A stretch of 64,000 nucleotides of DNA from Diorhabda sublineata (taxonomy: Eukaryota > Arthropoda > Insecta > Coleoptera > Chrysomelidae), in contig NC_079482.1 in NCBI RefSeq assembly GCF_026230105.1, positions 15,934,001 through 15,998,000 of the forward strand, written 5' to 3'. Shown here piece after piece: positions 10,276 through 23,812 of this stretch (position 1 is its first letter; the number at the start of each line of letters is the position of its first letter). The position numbers and the translations under genes are program-made. The notes under the pieces are model-generated. The model did not search any database. It was given only the letters and a program-made list of their open reading frames with translations, and was not told the origin of the DNA.

Positions 10276-11930
10276 GGTGAGCTGCATATCATGCAGGTAG
10301 TTCACTTTACGAAGTCGTTGCACGACTTTACGCACTCTCTCATCTTAAGCTAAAAAGGTTAAAATATAAGAGGGTGGTTTGATAATTGAGTTTTCCAAAT
10401 TAAATTGTGAAAAATGGAATCTAGTGCAATGGATCTTATGCATCCTAGAGTAATACGAACAATCATGGTCGAGGTTACTAAACTAACCTAACTTAAACAG
10501 ATCAACTAGAAAATTTCTGATAATATGAAGGTGTAAGCTTTGTTGATGAATCATAAACTATCGTTTATCAATTTGTTTCTAAGATAGCTATGCGAAAGAA
10601 CATCGTTCTATAAAAAATGTCCAAATAGAATCTTTTCGGTATGTAATTAGCAATATCAAGTATACTCCTCTAATTAAATTCAAAGAAGTTCTTCCTCAGC
10701 TCAACATCCAATTAGGACATGTGAAATTTTGCAGAGGAGATGAATAAACAAGATAAAAATATTGGTATATGAAAAATATTCTTCACAATTTAGAAGAATT
10801 AAACTTGAAGAAACTGAACCAAAAAAAATGTGAATCATTTGTGAAATTCCTTAGGAAAAAAGACAAAAGAAAGTCTGAATGAAGAGTCTCAATCACTAAA
10901 AAGCAATGGGATATCGAATGTTACTTATAGTTCACTTTCAAGAGATTTTTTCCAAAGAATAGTTATTCATAAACAAAGATAAATATTTTATCCAGACTTT
11001 AGAAGCCCAGAAACTCGATGTCGAATGCTTTGGGAACCAGCAATTTTGAGTGCTCTATGGCTTCTTAAATAAAAGCCACAGAATAAATCATATTCTATTG
11101 TTGTGCAATAGTTTGATATGTTATTTTGTTTAAAATATGTAGATATCTCGATGAAAATAACATTACTCCTATTTTTGTTATGAAAGAAGAATAATTTTTT
11201 ATCGACAAGTATGATGCATGTGACATAAATTTGCTACAATAAAAAGTTGCTCGCTCATATATTGCAAAACTGTTTAATTCAAGAGTTTTGCACAAGATTG
11301 AACATATTTGAAACATCTATTCATCATTCATGAGCCTAAATCCGCGCTTCAAGATTAATGCTAAAATATATTCAATTTCAAAATAAATTGAAATATTTCA
11401 ATTCAATTTTTTTCTTCCATTTTTAAATCCCACATTGAGAACAGATACAAACGAGATTCGAAACAGAAATCTAATATTTTATTCAATTCACTCGAACTCC
11501 TTGTCATTGTGATATTTTCTGAACTTTTTTTTTTATCGTTATGACAAATTCCTTTATATTTTTAAATACTAGTATGAGATTTATTATAAGTAGAGAATTT
11601 CAATTTGGCAACATTATCCTCTAAAACAACCGATATTCTCATTCATTTGTTAAGCCTCAAAGTTCATCACCAAAAGACTGTGGTAACGCTTTTAATTTAT
11701 TCATGTTTACGAGTACTTTGAGTGGAAAACTTCATATATAAAAACATATTGACATAATGCTAGTTTACTGCTACTTATAATCATCTTCAGAGCCATTAAT
11801 ATTAGAATCTATTTATCTTCTAAGCAATTGCATCTGTTCATTTTCACCAAATTTTGTACCTAAATTTGGCCTCCTGCGAATATCGTAATCAAGTGTATCA
11901 GGAGTTATAACACACTACCATTGTTAGTGT
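10276..11930. other. AT-rich spacer, nothing recognised
   Basis: No domain, repeat arm or RNA gene recognised on either strand. Confidence 0.5.
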
Positions 11931-11936
11931 TGTGAT

Positions 11937-12056
11937 TCTTGAAATGAACAAAGGGTTCTTTCCCATTGATCCAAAATTTTATTGCTTTTCAGTGATGAAG
12001 TTTACTTTAAGATGGATAGTTGTGTGAACAAACGAAATTTCAGAATTTGGGGAGAT
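11937..12056 (+). pseudogene. Short DDE transposase fragment (mariner/Tc1-like)
   Basis: After a frameshift at about 11985 the frame reads FSDEVYFKMD followed by SCVNKRNFRIWGDD and a stop. This fits the first catalytic block (FSDEAHF...GYVNKQN.R.W) of insect Tc1/mariner-like transposases, with the first catalytic aspartate kept. The preceding codons (LEMNKGFFPIDPKFY) fit the region before it. Only about 40 codons are recognisable. The following 400 bases contain CKWIDQISWI, which might be a non-LTR tail, but that is too weak to call. Confidence 0.5.
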
Positions 12057-12757
12057 GACCTTACTGATAGATTTTGAGAAAGAAACATGAAGCCAATATG
12101 AAATGAAGGGATATTACAAATAAAGAACAGGAGACCATGATAAGAGAAATAAAGAGAGAACAGATAAATTGGAATGTACAAATGGCAGGGACAGATTTCC
12201 AATAAAATGATGAGAACAAGAAAGAAATATCAAGACAATAATCCTAGATGCAAGTGGATAGATCAAATAAGTTGGATAAGAAATATGGAATGAAAAGACA
12301 TGGATAGACAAATTGGGTATAAGAGAATCCGGTATCTAAATTGTCCACTGGCACGTGACCAGGTGGAAGGAAAACTGAAAAAGGAAAAGAATATTATGAA
12401 TGTATCTCTGACATTGCCGTGAAAATAAAAGCACTTTTCTGAACTCATAATACATTCGCATTGCTTATTAAAATCCCAGATATGGGAGGTGAATTAGAGC
12501 GTTACCAAAACCACCTACTTATATTGTAAATTCTCTCACTCAGGAAAAAATTCTAGTGGGAAAATTTTTTTCAGAACCCGTACGTCTTCAGAATTCATAC
12601 TTCATCTTAAAATATCAGTGCTCACGTCTTCTACCCAATTGGCTGCTACTTCTTTGATATAAACCTATCATCTCTTTGAAATTCTATTTAGATAATTAAA
12701 ATGGAAATCAATCTGATATGTTCAGAATAATCAACCGCGCTCGGCAAATTTAAGTCC

Positions 12758-12760
<3 letters not shown>

Positions 12761-12813
<53 letters not shown>
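12761..12813. repeat. (TA)n microsatellite
   Basis: About 26 uninterrupted TA units. Confidence 0.95.
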
Positions 12814-12815
<2 letters not shown>

Positions 12816-12819
12816 CAGA

Positions 12820-15800
12820 GTTTAATTTGTTTCGATAGGAAAACATATAGAGATTGTTATTAATGATCTGATTGCTCTTCACAAGTAACGATGTATATAT
12901 AGAGAGTTTAAAAACTATATTCGAATCTCTATCAAAGAAATCCATTATTGAAGGTAATAAGCACATGAGCAACAAGTGAGTATTCCTTGTATTATTATAT
13001 TATTACATACTCGTCCATGAAGTGGATCGTGAAGCGCTTTCTGACCGGTTACAATGGAAGAGTCTAAACTTTGCTCAACGTGCTGGACGAAAAGCATTCG
13101 ATATTGTTTTTCTACACGTTCTCATCACAACGGCGATTTGTTCATAGGAAGGCATATTTATTCATTGTTGTGTGTCTTTAGTCTCTAGAAATCTAGAAAT
13201 TCCTTTCTGTTATAAATTCGTACTCAGCAGCAAGAGTCAGTTTATGATTCAAATCATAGTCAACGGAACGAAATAGTAAAAAGTAACCTACAAAGTCAAA
13301 TAAGTTATGAAAGTAGTTGTAAGTTGATTATTATATTGTCAAGTGTGAGTTTGTGAATGAATTGAGAAGTGGAAGACAGTGTTTATAGATTCAGCCCACA
13401 GTTAGAAATAGTTTGAATAAATTTGAAAATTAGGGAAAAATCAAAATATGATGTAACTCCTAGAACATTCTCAACCAAAAAATAAATTTTAACTCCTATG
13501 TCGCATAGCCCCATAATATTAAAAACCATATTTTCACACGAAAGATTCTATCAAAAAATCAAGTAAGTATGCTTGAAAAATGATTACCTCGTTATAAGTT
13601 CCATCATATAGACTCAGAATCACAAAATCTTTGGCTTTATGTCCGACTCAAACAATTTTCTAAGAAAAATGAACGAAGAATAATTAAGATATAGAAACAT
13701 TTATATCTAGAAGATAGTACAAATTAAGGAATGGAAAAACAGAATAAAATCACAGTGCTGAGAGAAAAATGGTTATTATGAATTTTTCGGGAGCTAAAAG
13801 TATGGAGAACATAATTGAATTGCTACCGAGAATTGATCTATCTGGAATAATCGTCGATAGTCATCGCTCTCACGAATTGCTCTAGAGCATTTACTGAAAT
13901 AGAGAGTAAACATTCCTTTGTCAACTCAATTTGAATAGAATTCACAGTGGTGAGATCTCTCTCCAAACACGTGTTATTTCTACAGTTATAATGAGCAAAT
14001 TCTAGTGTGTGCCTTAATTCAAATTCAATGCTGTTTCTGCCAATAAATTTCTCACCTGACTACATATATTGCATTAAAACAGCTGTAATCACAAGAAACT
14101 GTTTTATTACATTATAAATCGAAAGAACCAGTCTGAGCGTCATAGCCATAAATTTTCTCACCAAACTTTCCGGCTTTACCGTTAGTCTACCAGGGAAATT
14201 CCAAAGAATATTTGGGAAGGTGTCAAAGTATATAATGAATACCACTTTACAAGTTACGTTCTACTTCAATGATGAAACGATAAGGTTCCGGTGTTTATGA
14301 TTACCAGTTGATGTCTTGAAGCATATTTGACAATTTCCTCTATCAAGTATAAGACAATAGAGGATGAGTATAAGTTTCCAACTAACTCAAAAGTACAAGG
14401 GAAAAAATATTGAGCAGATCAGTATTGGGTAGTTTAAGTTTGAGAGCTATGACATAATAGAGTGGTTACTAGCGACTCACAGAGATTACATTCCTTCAAA
14501 TTATTCTTGTATTTTTAAAAAACACTTCAACTTTGAGGGTAGAATATTGAAGCTCCCTCAAAAACAGTGATATTTAGTATGACATTATGGAGATTCTATT
14601 TCATACCAGCACCACCATCAAGAAATGTGAGTCTTTGAGTCTTTATGGCATACATAGGATTAGCTGAGAATATCGGAATATACCCTCCGTCCGATTTCGC
14701 TGAAATTTTTCCATAAATTGTCCTTGATTAGAGAACAAGATTCTTAAAAAGATATTCACGAACGAATAGTTATAACGATTCTTATGAATATTTATAAAAA
14801 TATGATTTTTCTTCCAAAAACAAAAATTAATCCCATATAAAGGTCCATAAAAAAGGTTCTGAACATTTCTGGATGGAACCTACTCTTTTGATTGTTGGGA
14901 CAAAAATATCTCGGCAGGAGCCGGATTAATTTTATAGTAAAGAGCGGCCCTCTAGCGCCTCACACAGGTTATAAGGGCTAACAATCGCTTACATACTTGA
15001 AGATCATAACAGTCAGTAGGCAATAGATTCAACTAGAAAATGTATACAACTTTTTTTAGAGATTGTTATGAGCTTCATTTTATATTGAACTTTCTTCCCG
15101 AAAATAAATATTCACGGTGAAAATCATATATTATCTAATTCTAATCAAGAACAAGATTTGGCAAAGATTTCAGCTAGTAATTTCAACTTGGTACCAAAGT
15201 CACGAACTTCTGGTTTTTCTAGACTCAACATGAAATTTTTAATGTGCCAAAAACTTACTTATACAGGACTACATGATCATTATTAAAGTCTTTATTTTAG
15301 ACAAAATACTTTTTATGTGTCGATCTATATATGATCTTCATTGCAATATAACCTGACCTTGTCATAAATTACATCAATATCAAAATAGAATCTGTTGTAA
15401 CCATACGAAGCATTTTACCTTTATTAGTAGTTATTTCAAATTTCAATACACGAGAAATCAATTCTCGAATGAAATTATTCACATTGAATTCATCAACTAG
15501 AATATATGGATTTCTATTTTTAGTACACTCCATTTGATTTACTCAGCTAGTTTCTCCATTTGTTATCAAAAAACACTTTTCCCTGAAGAACAGATTTTTC
15601 CTCAAAACTAATTTCAATATAATGAGACTTGTACGGGTGAAATGAAAAAAAAAACAACCACATTATATACTAGAAAATAAACATTGTGATATACTTAATC
15701 TTTGATAGTGAGTTGCATAATAGATACCGATGATGACAAAGTGAAACAGTATAATGTGAACATATAGGTACAAAAATGTAAAGAACAGTTTGTCATAGAA

Positions 15801-16740
15801 AATTATTACTTTCTAGTAACTCCGCTACTAAGTGATGTTAATAAAACCAATTATCACGGCTATTAATGTAAAATATGTCAAAGTTGAAATTATTTAAATT
15901 TTTTTCCAATTTGTCAAAATATTTAAAGAAAAAATGAAGATGTAATTACTATAAAATGTGAGCGTTTAATGTGTACACTGAGTGGAATGAAAAAGTTAAT
16001 TCTTGATGGTGTTTGTTTACTCTCCTCCATTTCTTAATAATTTTAACTTTATTACATTGTACGTTAATTTACATGACACGGGCTCTTACATTCAGTCAAT
16101 GCTGGATTCTTTAGCTAATTTTTGGTTAATGTACTTTGTCATTAGTAGCATCTATTATAAGTTATCTAAAGACCAATTGCTTGAAAATGTTTGCCAGCAA
16201 TTCTAGTTTTTCATTGCATTCTAAGTACAATTTTTTTTAAACAGCTTTTTGTATTCAATTCTGTTCTGATAAGTTTTTAATGTTCAGACCTATTTTGGTA
16301 CAAAAGTCACTGGTGTTGATTAAGAAAATATGACAGGGATACCACAGATGAAACATACCTTCCTAAGAGTACACATAACGATCAACCAAAGTATTATTTT
16401 AACAAAAAATATGCATGAATATCAAGAAATTCGTATAATAATGAAAGAATATCATAGAAAACATGGATAGAAGAATCTGGGATTAGAAACTCCTAGAATT
16501 CAACAACATACTGTTCAGTTATATCCAACATTTGCTTGATTAAGAAGAGAGGAATACTATAAGTCCATGATTAGTCAAAGGTAGCCTACGAATTGATCGA
16601 CCAGGGTTGACCGAAGTTTATTTGATTGATTTAAAGATCCGAGTGATAGTTCAAAAACTGAATCAGCTCCAGGCTGCAGATTTCAACAAATCTGAACAAT
16701 TAAGATACAACTGAATGTTGATAATAACATGCCAACAACG
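12820..16740. other. Long AT-rich spacer
   Basis: No coding similarity recognised. 13290-13400 shows weak similarity, ending gtttatrgattcascccac, to 41575-41690 near a possible LTR, so it may be an old LTR scrap. The stretch 16310-16740 could be the eroded 5' part of the Jockey element that follows, but no motif is clear. Confidence 0.4.
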
Positions 16741-16744
16741 TTAC

Positions 16745-18075
16745 AAAACATGATATGACTGCCTTCCGTGAACTGAAAAAGCTAATTAGTAACGTGATAA
16801 ACAGTTAATTCAAAGAATACTCAGAAAAGCTTGTCTCGCACTCTAAGTCCGACAATTCGTTATAGAGCTACCAAAAATAAGAAATACCTTAGAGAAAAAA
16901 TTCACCCAAACCAAAAAGCAGACAAAACGTGAGTTTTCCAACCATTTGCACCACAATTAAGTGAAACATAGAAAGTGAAAATAAAGAACTTCACTGTAAA
17001 AGAAGTAAACATAACGATTAGAAGCGAGCTTCATTCTCATAAAGCTCCAGGCTATGACCTCATCACAAGAAAGCTTGACAAAGAACTTCCTAGGTCTAGG
17101 ATACTTGCCCTACAGTGGAAAGTAGCACAAATCACCCTTATCATTAAGCCTGGAAAACCTCCTAATAACGTCATCTTTTACAGACCTATCAGTCTATTCA
17201 CTATGTTGAGCAAATTACTGAAAAAATTACTATTACCGAGAATCTTGCCAATAATCGAAACAAACAACATGTTACCAAACCATCAAATCGTGCTTCTGAA
17301 GACAAAAGCTATTATGTAGCAGCCTTTCTAGATGAGAGCCAGGCCGTTAGTTTGGCACCAAGGTTTACTTTTTATAAACAGCTCCCGCACACAATAAAAC
17401 TTATATTAGAATCATATTTTCGAGAACGATATTTTATATGGAGGAAAAATAAGTAAACTTTTCCCAGCAAAATAGAAAGGGCTCAAGGTAGTGTACTTGG
17501 ACCTATTCTATAATTTCTATTTTCTGCTTATCTCCCTGAAAACATAGCTAACGCGTCATTTTCAGTAGCGCTAAATGGACGAAACGGTCCACAAACAGAC
17601 TGCAATATACCAAGATATTCATCTAGACAAAAAACTCACCTGCAAAAATATATCGTTACTAAAAGGAAACAGTTAGAGATTGAATTCATCAAACACTGAG
17701 CGTGGTTAATCCAGCTTGTCATTGTAAAAGAAACTACTAGTCCACAAAGTCTCCTTCGAGCCCATTTAAACCTATAGGATCCAATGATGGGGAACATCAA
17801 ATCTAACTTTGAGATTATAGAAAGGTTTCAATCTAAAGTATCACATACAATCGCCGACGCACCGTGGTTTATACCCAACAATTAAATCGGGAAAGATATT
17901 CAAGTGAACTCTGTCAAAGAAGTAAGTACCTTCCGTGAACACTACGAAAACAACCAACCGAACTAGCGGTGAATCTACTTGACAACAGTGAACAACCACA
18001 AAGCTTGAAAAGAAATTAACAACAAACCAAACGAGCTAGAGCTGAATCTACTTGACAACACAAAGATTGGAAAAA
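16745..18075 (+). pseudogene. Jockey-clade non-LTR retrotransposon remnant (RT to C-terminus)
   Basis: Before the RT, SHSKSDNSLWRATKNKKYLR matches the Jockey linker. The open frame 16975-17319 starts the RT with LHSHKAPGYDLITRKLDKEL, then jumps by deletion to LQWKVAQITLIIKPGKPP and YRPISLFTMLSKLLKKLLL. After frameshifts come ILESYFRERYF and AQGSVLGPIL (about 17400-17515). The FADD block is lost. The C-terminal region follows: SNFEIIERFQSKVSHTIADA and PWFIPNN (17797-17885), and the terminal ELAVNLLDNS block (about 17960-17990). RT and the missing upstream endonuclease would copy the element RNA at a nicked target. Stops, deletions and the missing catalytic block make it dead. It is a longer relative of the copies at 29.3 and 57.0 kb. 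Confidence 0.8.
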
Positions 18076-18090
18076 ACTCAACCATCGTTC
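17949..18090 (+). repeat. 73-bp tandem duplication in the Jockey 3' end
   Basis: gaatctacttgacaaca occurs at 17971-17987 and again at 18044-18060, with similar flanks (aaccraacyga.ctag..g before it, aaag.ttg.aaa after it). The period of 73 bases is not a multiple of three, so the two copies lie in different frames. The second copy duplicates the ELELNLLDN end of the protein. Confidence 0.6.
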
Positions 18091-19563
18091 TTGCCATATC
18101 GTTTTCAATTATATATTCATATATATTAAGTTATATTAGTTCCTACTAACACAAATGAATTATTAAAGAAAAACAGTTAGCAATGCATCGCTGAATATCA
18201 GTCCTCAATTATAAAAAGCAATTTTAGCTTAGTATAAAGAAGAATAACACAAATATAGGAATCTAAGTTGTCATTAACCCCAAGTTTGAAAGTAATAAAT
18301 AAAACTGAGACAACTTTTCACAGTCGAAACAAGAAGTAGAAATGTGGTAGAAAAAAACTGTGTATTTTAATTTCTTAGTCATATAGCTCATATTTTATAG
18401 GGAAAATTTACTACACCCATTCATTTGGAACCTGCAATGATCAACTATAAAAGCGTTCCTATCACATTAGTTGATGTGAAAAGAATTTATATTAAGACAG
18501 GAGAAAAAATTGTTTGATTGAGATCTTCCAAAAACATTTGGTTTACTGTTTTTATAACGACAATTTGCTTTGTGTCATAAATGCATATGCATATGGGTTT
18601 AGTTCAGTACCTATGTGAAAAAAATTGAAATTTCTGTTAATTTTAAGCCGAATCAATAAATTAATGTACCTATAAGATTTTTTTTGCATATTTTCAAAAT
18701 TTCTGTGCATATTTTGGTTTTTTCATTTACATATTGGGTTCATCACTTTAAAGTAAGTTTCATCAGTTTAAAGTAACCTCCACTGCACTAGACATTGACT
18801 CACTAAAAGTAAAAGTACAAAAGTAAAATTATATGACAAATCCTATGAGAAACGATTGTAAGTCGTTATAATTACATTTTACAATAGAGATTGTGCTTTA
18901 AAACTCTCTAAGGCAGTGTCCTTGAGACTAGACTTCTGATCTACAGCAGGCGAGTATTTGTCTAACTGCCATAGTAGAATGACAATTATTACAAAAAGAG
19001 CAACATTAGATAACCTTATTGATTATTTGGTGTGGCCTATCTTGGCCTATCTAATGTCGTAGCTTTTCTACTACTTTTGAAGAAGTGAGAAATAGTTGTA
19101 TAGATGTTAAGCTTTTGATCATCGCTCATACTATAGTAGACTGAGTACCGTTGAAATGATGGACGATTGAAACGAAGCGAATATCTCACGATCCGTGAGT
19201 CATTAGGTGAGAGGTACAAGGGGAGAACGAAGGGGGTGACAAGTCGAAACACAAATTTTAGTGTTGCTTCGGTCTTCGAGCGCTGTACGTGTGTATAGTA
19301 GACCACATTGTGTTTTTTGACGGTAAATAAAGTATTTTTGTTTGAACATTTCTGCAATTATTTTGACTGAAGTTGCAGCGTCAACAGTCTTGTATAGTTT
19401 TAGTTGAAGTTTGTAGAATATGACAGTATGACTCGGTTTTATTCGAATTTATTATTACTCTTAATGTGAACCGTTTTATACTCAGAAGAAGGTTGACGAC
19501 AATTGAAATATTTTTGAAGGAACGATTGAAACGGTTTATTTATTTTATTTTCTTGTTTCTCAG
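18091..19563. other. Spacer with a GC-richer stretch
   Basis: 18090-19030 is AT-rich and featureless. 19120-19330 is clearly richer in G+C. It ends with an AATAAA-like signal (ggtaaataaagtattt) and could be the 5' untranslated end of the pogo-type element that follows, or an LTR scrap. I cannot decide. Confidence 0.3.
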
Positions 19564-21390
19564 ATGCCAAGGGTACGGTACAGAAGGACTACGAGAGATC
19601 GGGCCGACTTATCACAATATAAACAAGCCTATGAAGATGTAAAGCGGGATTTTCGTTAATAACAGCCATAGAAAAGAATAGACTGAGTCACTGTATCTTG
19701 TTGCGGTATGTACATGAACGAGTTGCGGCCGGTGGCGACGAAAATCAAGAAATGGGATATGAGGTTCATAATCGAATATTTAGCCGGGAACGAGAGCCGG
19801 AGCTATTTATTTGAATAGATGTGCGGATATATATTTTCACTTGACTAAAAAGGATGTTATGGAATTGGCTTACGAACTAACCGTCAAGTACGATTTATCA
19901 CGATATCAGACTTGGGATGACAATGGAATGGCTGGTGAAGAATGGTTTCGCAAGTATATGAGAAGCAATTCTGGACTATCGGCACGACGAGCTTTCTACG
20001 ACAATTTAGCTACAGTCATGGACCGTTGTAAATTTCAACCACAAAATATATAATGTTGATGAGATTGGAATAACTACTGTGCAAAAACCCGACAGAATTA
20101 TAGCTAGATGTGGTGCTCGTCATGTAGATTCAGTGACAACCGAAAGGGGACTTTAGTCACAGTACCCTTTTCAGTCAATTCCGTTGGAAATGCTATTTTT
20201 CCATTCTGCGTCTTTACGCGATCTTTTCATCAGGGGTGTACCTATAGGATCTGCTGGAAATGCAAATCCTTCGGGCTGATTGCAGAATAGAACATTATTC
20301 ATTTCTTGGAACACATTAAGAAGCATACAGATGCTTATACAGTAAATTAAGTCTTACTTGTGCAAGACCAATGGCATTGTAATGTTTCTTTTCTTCCCTC
20401 TGTTTCATAAACTCCAATTGCTTGATCAATCTATATTCGATCCGCTGAATAAGGCTGTAAATACGACCTGCGATGGATGGATGTATGCGAAGTAACCCTG
20501 GTAAAACAATTCAACATTCAAACTGGCTTTCGCACAACTGGAATTATTCTATTTAATTGACATTTGTTTTGCTGAACTCAATTCAATTCAATATAGTTCA
20601 AATCCTGGAAATAAAATAATAGCAGGATGGTAATATTCAGTGTACTTGTGCACCAGAAGATAAAACGTCACCACCATCACCTTCTATTTTTAATCATGGA
20701 CCACCAGAAGAGTCCGAGGAGCTTTCTAATGCTAGTATTTTTGTACAACGATCGACTATAAATATGTCACAGTGCTTAAAAGTCCCGGACAGAGAACAGG
20801 AAACATTATTGAAGATCTGGAACCATTAATTACACCACCCAGATATCCAAGTAGTGCTCAGCAAATTTCACCCAAACCCTTTACTAGTTCTCAATCCATT
20901 CCTATGTAGATAAATCAAACAGATAATATCGCGACTTCGAGTCCATCACTTTTGTTTTCACCTGAAGCTTTTCCAAGGAAAATAACGAACAGAGGGCGTA
21001 AAACTAGAAAATCTATACAGAAACACCTGAAAAAGAAGAGATAGAAAAAGAACATGAAAACAGACTGAAATGAACCAAAGCTGAGCAAGTTAAAAGATAT
21101 TAAATGGAGGGAGAATGGAAAGAAATGCTACAAACAGAAAAAAATAGCTCTCCACATGATTCATCATCATCATCAGAAGAAGAGCCTATTGCCTTGTTTG
21201 TATATCAGTATATTCCGAAAGCAGACCTAGGGAAAAATGAACACAATGCACAGAATGTAAAATGTGAGCGCATGAAGAGTGCTCAGAAGGTAGTCTTAGT
21301 TTTGTTTGCCACATTTGCAACCCAGAATCATCTTGTACTGTCTTTTGGTGTATCTTCACCAAAGTATTTTTGATGTCTCTTATTTTTTAA
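19564..21390 (+). pseudogene. pogo/Tigger-type DDE transposase with zinc-finger tail, broken
   Basis: ATG at 19564 opens MPRVRYRRTTRDRADLSQY, a basic N-terminus leading into a helix-turn-helix (TAIEKNRLSHCILLRYVHER). The open frame 19811-20053 carries FHLTKKDVMELAYELTVKY and NGMAGEEWFRKYMRSNSGLS, the CENP-B/pogo DNA-binding region. YNVDEIGITTVQKPDRIIA (from about 20062) contains the first catalytic aspartate. VPFSVNSVGNAIFPFCVFTR follows in another frame. The block with the second aspartate is deleted. CKTNGIVMF and LLDQSIFDPL (20355-20445) hold the third. TTCDGWMYAK and a serine-rich stretch (SSSSSEEE, about 21160) lead to KWTQCTECKMWAHEEC-like spacing with the two Trp codons now TGA, then SFVCHICNPESS, a PHD-like zinc finger. 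This domain order fits pogo-type transposases of insects. Terminal repeats were not located. Confidence 0.8.
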
Positions 21391-22272
21391 ATAATATTTA
21401 CTTTCGTATTCTTTTATCTTTGCGATTAATGAACAGAAATAGAAAAAATCCTTACCAATATCTGATTATTAAATAGCTTGAATTGTACTTGATATTAATC
21501 ATTAAAGACATATTAAAAATGATTTGAGATTATAATTATAATTTTAGATTATACGTATATTCAAAGACTTGAAACAAACTATTTCTTCTAATTTGATTGC
21601 ACACCTGAAATACAATGCAGTGGTCTTAAATAACAGTTCCCATTAGTTGACAGATATACGATCTTTTATTTAATATATTTTCATCATTTCTCGCTTAACT
21701 AATCCAGATGTTATGGACAATAAACTGTAAAATGTTCCTTCCGTACCCAGTCTACTATACATAAAAACAATAAACTTGCTTATAGTGTTAACGAAAGTAT
21801 ATATCTATATTTTAAATATGAATACTGATTGCTTGAAGTAGTATGCAGGCCAAATTCGTTTATTGTGAAGAATAAGTTTCATTATTAGCTTATATTATTA
21901 TAATTCTTGATGATGGAGGTGCGCATCTGAAAATTTTCTTGTGATTTCAATAGAAAGCTAAATCCTAGCTGCATGGGGTTTATATGTTTATATGTTTATA
22001 TGCTCTCACAATTTAAGACATGGAACATATACTTAAGCTCTTCAGTTCTCTAGCGCAAGAATGACAAAATATCTTTATATAGAATGCTTAGAAAGTAGCT
22101 TCACTACCAGAAAATTCTGTTCATAATTGCACTAAAGAATATGTCGCAGAATCTATTCCGCCGTTCTTCAAAGAAAAAAATAACTACTTTTCTGGCTATT
22201 ACCTCGACGAATATTGACTTACAATCTCTCTGAAGAGCATTGTCTCATCAGAGAAATTTTATATAAGTATTC

Positions 22273-22320
<48 letters not shown>

Positions 22321-22769
22321 GGTTCCTTATTGGGAACGTGGCAATATTCGAAAGCTCGGAAGAAAATATATTTGGTGTTCAATTTAACATCAAATAGTAC
22401 CACACAAAAGTTTATATGAACTTAATCAGTTGATGATTTCTGACCAAGCAACTTTTTTGAGATTGGATCCTTGGAAGATAGCCTTCAATATAATTTATTA
22501 AACTTAATATACGAGATGTGATCAAAACTAACCGTCAATTTTACAATTAAAATGAAAATGATGATTAATTCGAAGAATTTATTAAGATCGACTAAAATCC
22601 GATTTTTCTCAATAGTAAATAGACTTGATTCAATTTCAGGAAGATTAGTTCAAAATCAGATACAACAAGAAAGGATGAGAATACCTAAAATTAAATTGGG
22701 CAGAAGAGGGATGGAGGAAGACAGCTACTAAAGAACTGAGAGATATTCTCAATAACTACCATCTTTAGT
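21391..22769. other. AT-rich spacer with a microsatellite
   Basis: Nothing recognised apart from the (AT)n run at 22277-22318. The last 100 bases may be eroded 5' sequence of the next non-LTR element. Confidence 0.45.
22277..22318. repeat. (AT)n microsatellite
   Basis: About 21 uninterrupted AT units. Confidence 0.95.
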
Positions 22770-23745
22770 CCCAGCAATTAAGAAGGTCATGGAGAAAGTC
22801 GTTAACAAGGAAATGTTGAAATATCTTGAGTCTGCTTAAATAATCAGCGACCCTCAATACAGCTTCCATAAACATATATCAACCGGGAACCTCCTGAACT
22901 GAGTCACCAATATATGGTCTGAAGTTATAGAGAAATAAAGGGAATCCACAGCAATCACACTGGATATATCGAAGACTTTTGATAGGGTTTGGCATGACAA
23001 CCATCTAAATAAATTGATATCGTACGGTTTGTCGTCCTCACTTATGGGGCTGGCTTAGTAGCTTTCTCAAATATCGCTCAATCCAAGTCGATATTCTTCA
23101 GAAAAGTTTAAGGTCAACGCTAGTGTTCCCCAGAAATGCATCTTGTCACCTATTCTCTTTCTCCTGCACATCAAAAATCTATTCGATAAAACTGCGAACC
23201 CTACCTGTTGTCGTTCAAATCAAGCGCCTCAATAAACTCGGTTAACACAAAAATCCGAAGGCAGCAACAAATCACCACTATCAATCCGATCTTGAAATAT
23301 CTAATCTTGAAAACTGCTAATTTTATAAAGAAGGCTGGTACTACAGGTCATGATTTAGTCCTGACTGGACATAAAATGCTTGCGCATCTAAAGCTCGGCT
23401 TCCAAGCATTCCTTGTATATGCTCGAATCAATACAGAGTAGAGCAGTCGACTTACAGGCGATCCAGATCCAGCGATCCAGTTGAACAGAAACTTAGATAG
23501 CTTAGAACATAGAAAAAAGGTCGCCGATCTGACTCTGTTTTATCGATACTACCACGTTCTTGCAGTTTTTGCAAGACCTACTTGACAGGCAGATGTGGTT
23601 TATGAACATCGAGTTCACCTCCAGATACACAGAACTTCAATTTATCGGGAGTCGTTTCTGTCGAGAAGTGCAAGCAAGAGGAACTAGCTATCAAGGCACG
23701 TCTTTCCCGAGCACTACAACCTAAAGATGTTCAAGATCAATATTC
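22770..23745 (+). pseudogene. Jockey-superfamily non-LTR retrotransposon, RT and 3' part
   Basis: VMEKVVNKEMLKYLESA begins the RT. It is followed by IISDPQYSFHKHISTGNLLN, then ITLDISKTFDRVWHD with the first catalytic aspartate (DISKAFDRVWH in relatives), then FKVNASVPQKCILSPILFLL (relatives have GVPQGSVLSPTLF). The FADD block is lost. From 23420 the C-terminal region is readable: MLESIQSRAVDL, RNLDSLEHRKKVADLTLFYR, RPT-QADVVYEHRV and FPEHYNLKMFKINIHRQ. These match the terminal region shared by a common insect non-LTR family. Many stops and frameshifts show it is long dead. The segment 23200-23410 is the most eroded. The clade assignment (Jockey versus CR1) is uncertain. Confidence 0.75.
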
Positions 23746-23812
23746 ATAGACAGTAAAAGGATTTACCCTGTTGTGCTTGCTTTTTTATAGAAATGTATTA
23801 AGGGAACCGAAG

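Noticed and set aside
12105..12470. Possible non-LTR tail (CKWIDQISWI)
   Set aside because: Too short and too degraded to separate from chance.
13290..13400. Old LTR fragment matching 41575-41690
   Set aside because: Only a short AT-rich run and one 20-base block agree, which is not enough to call a second LTR.
19037..19357. 106-codon minus-strand ORF
   Set aside because: No motif, and it lies in a GC-richer block that may be untranslated element sequence.
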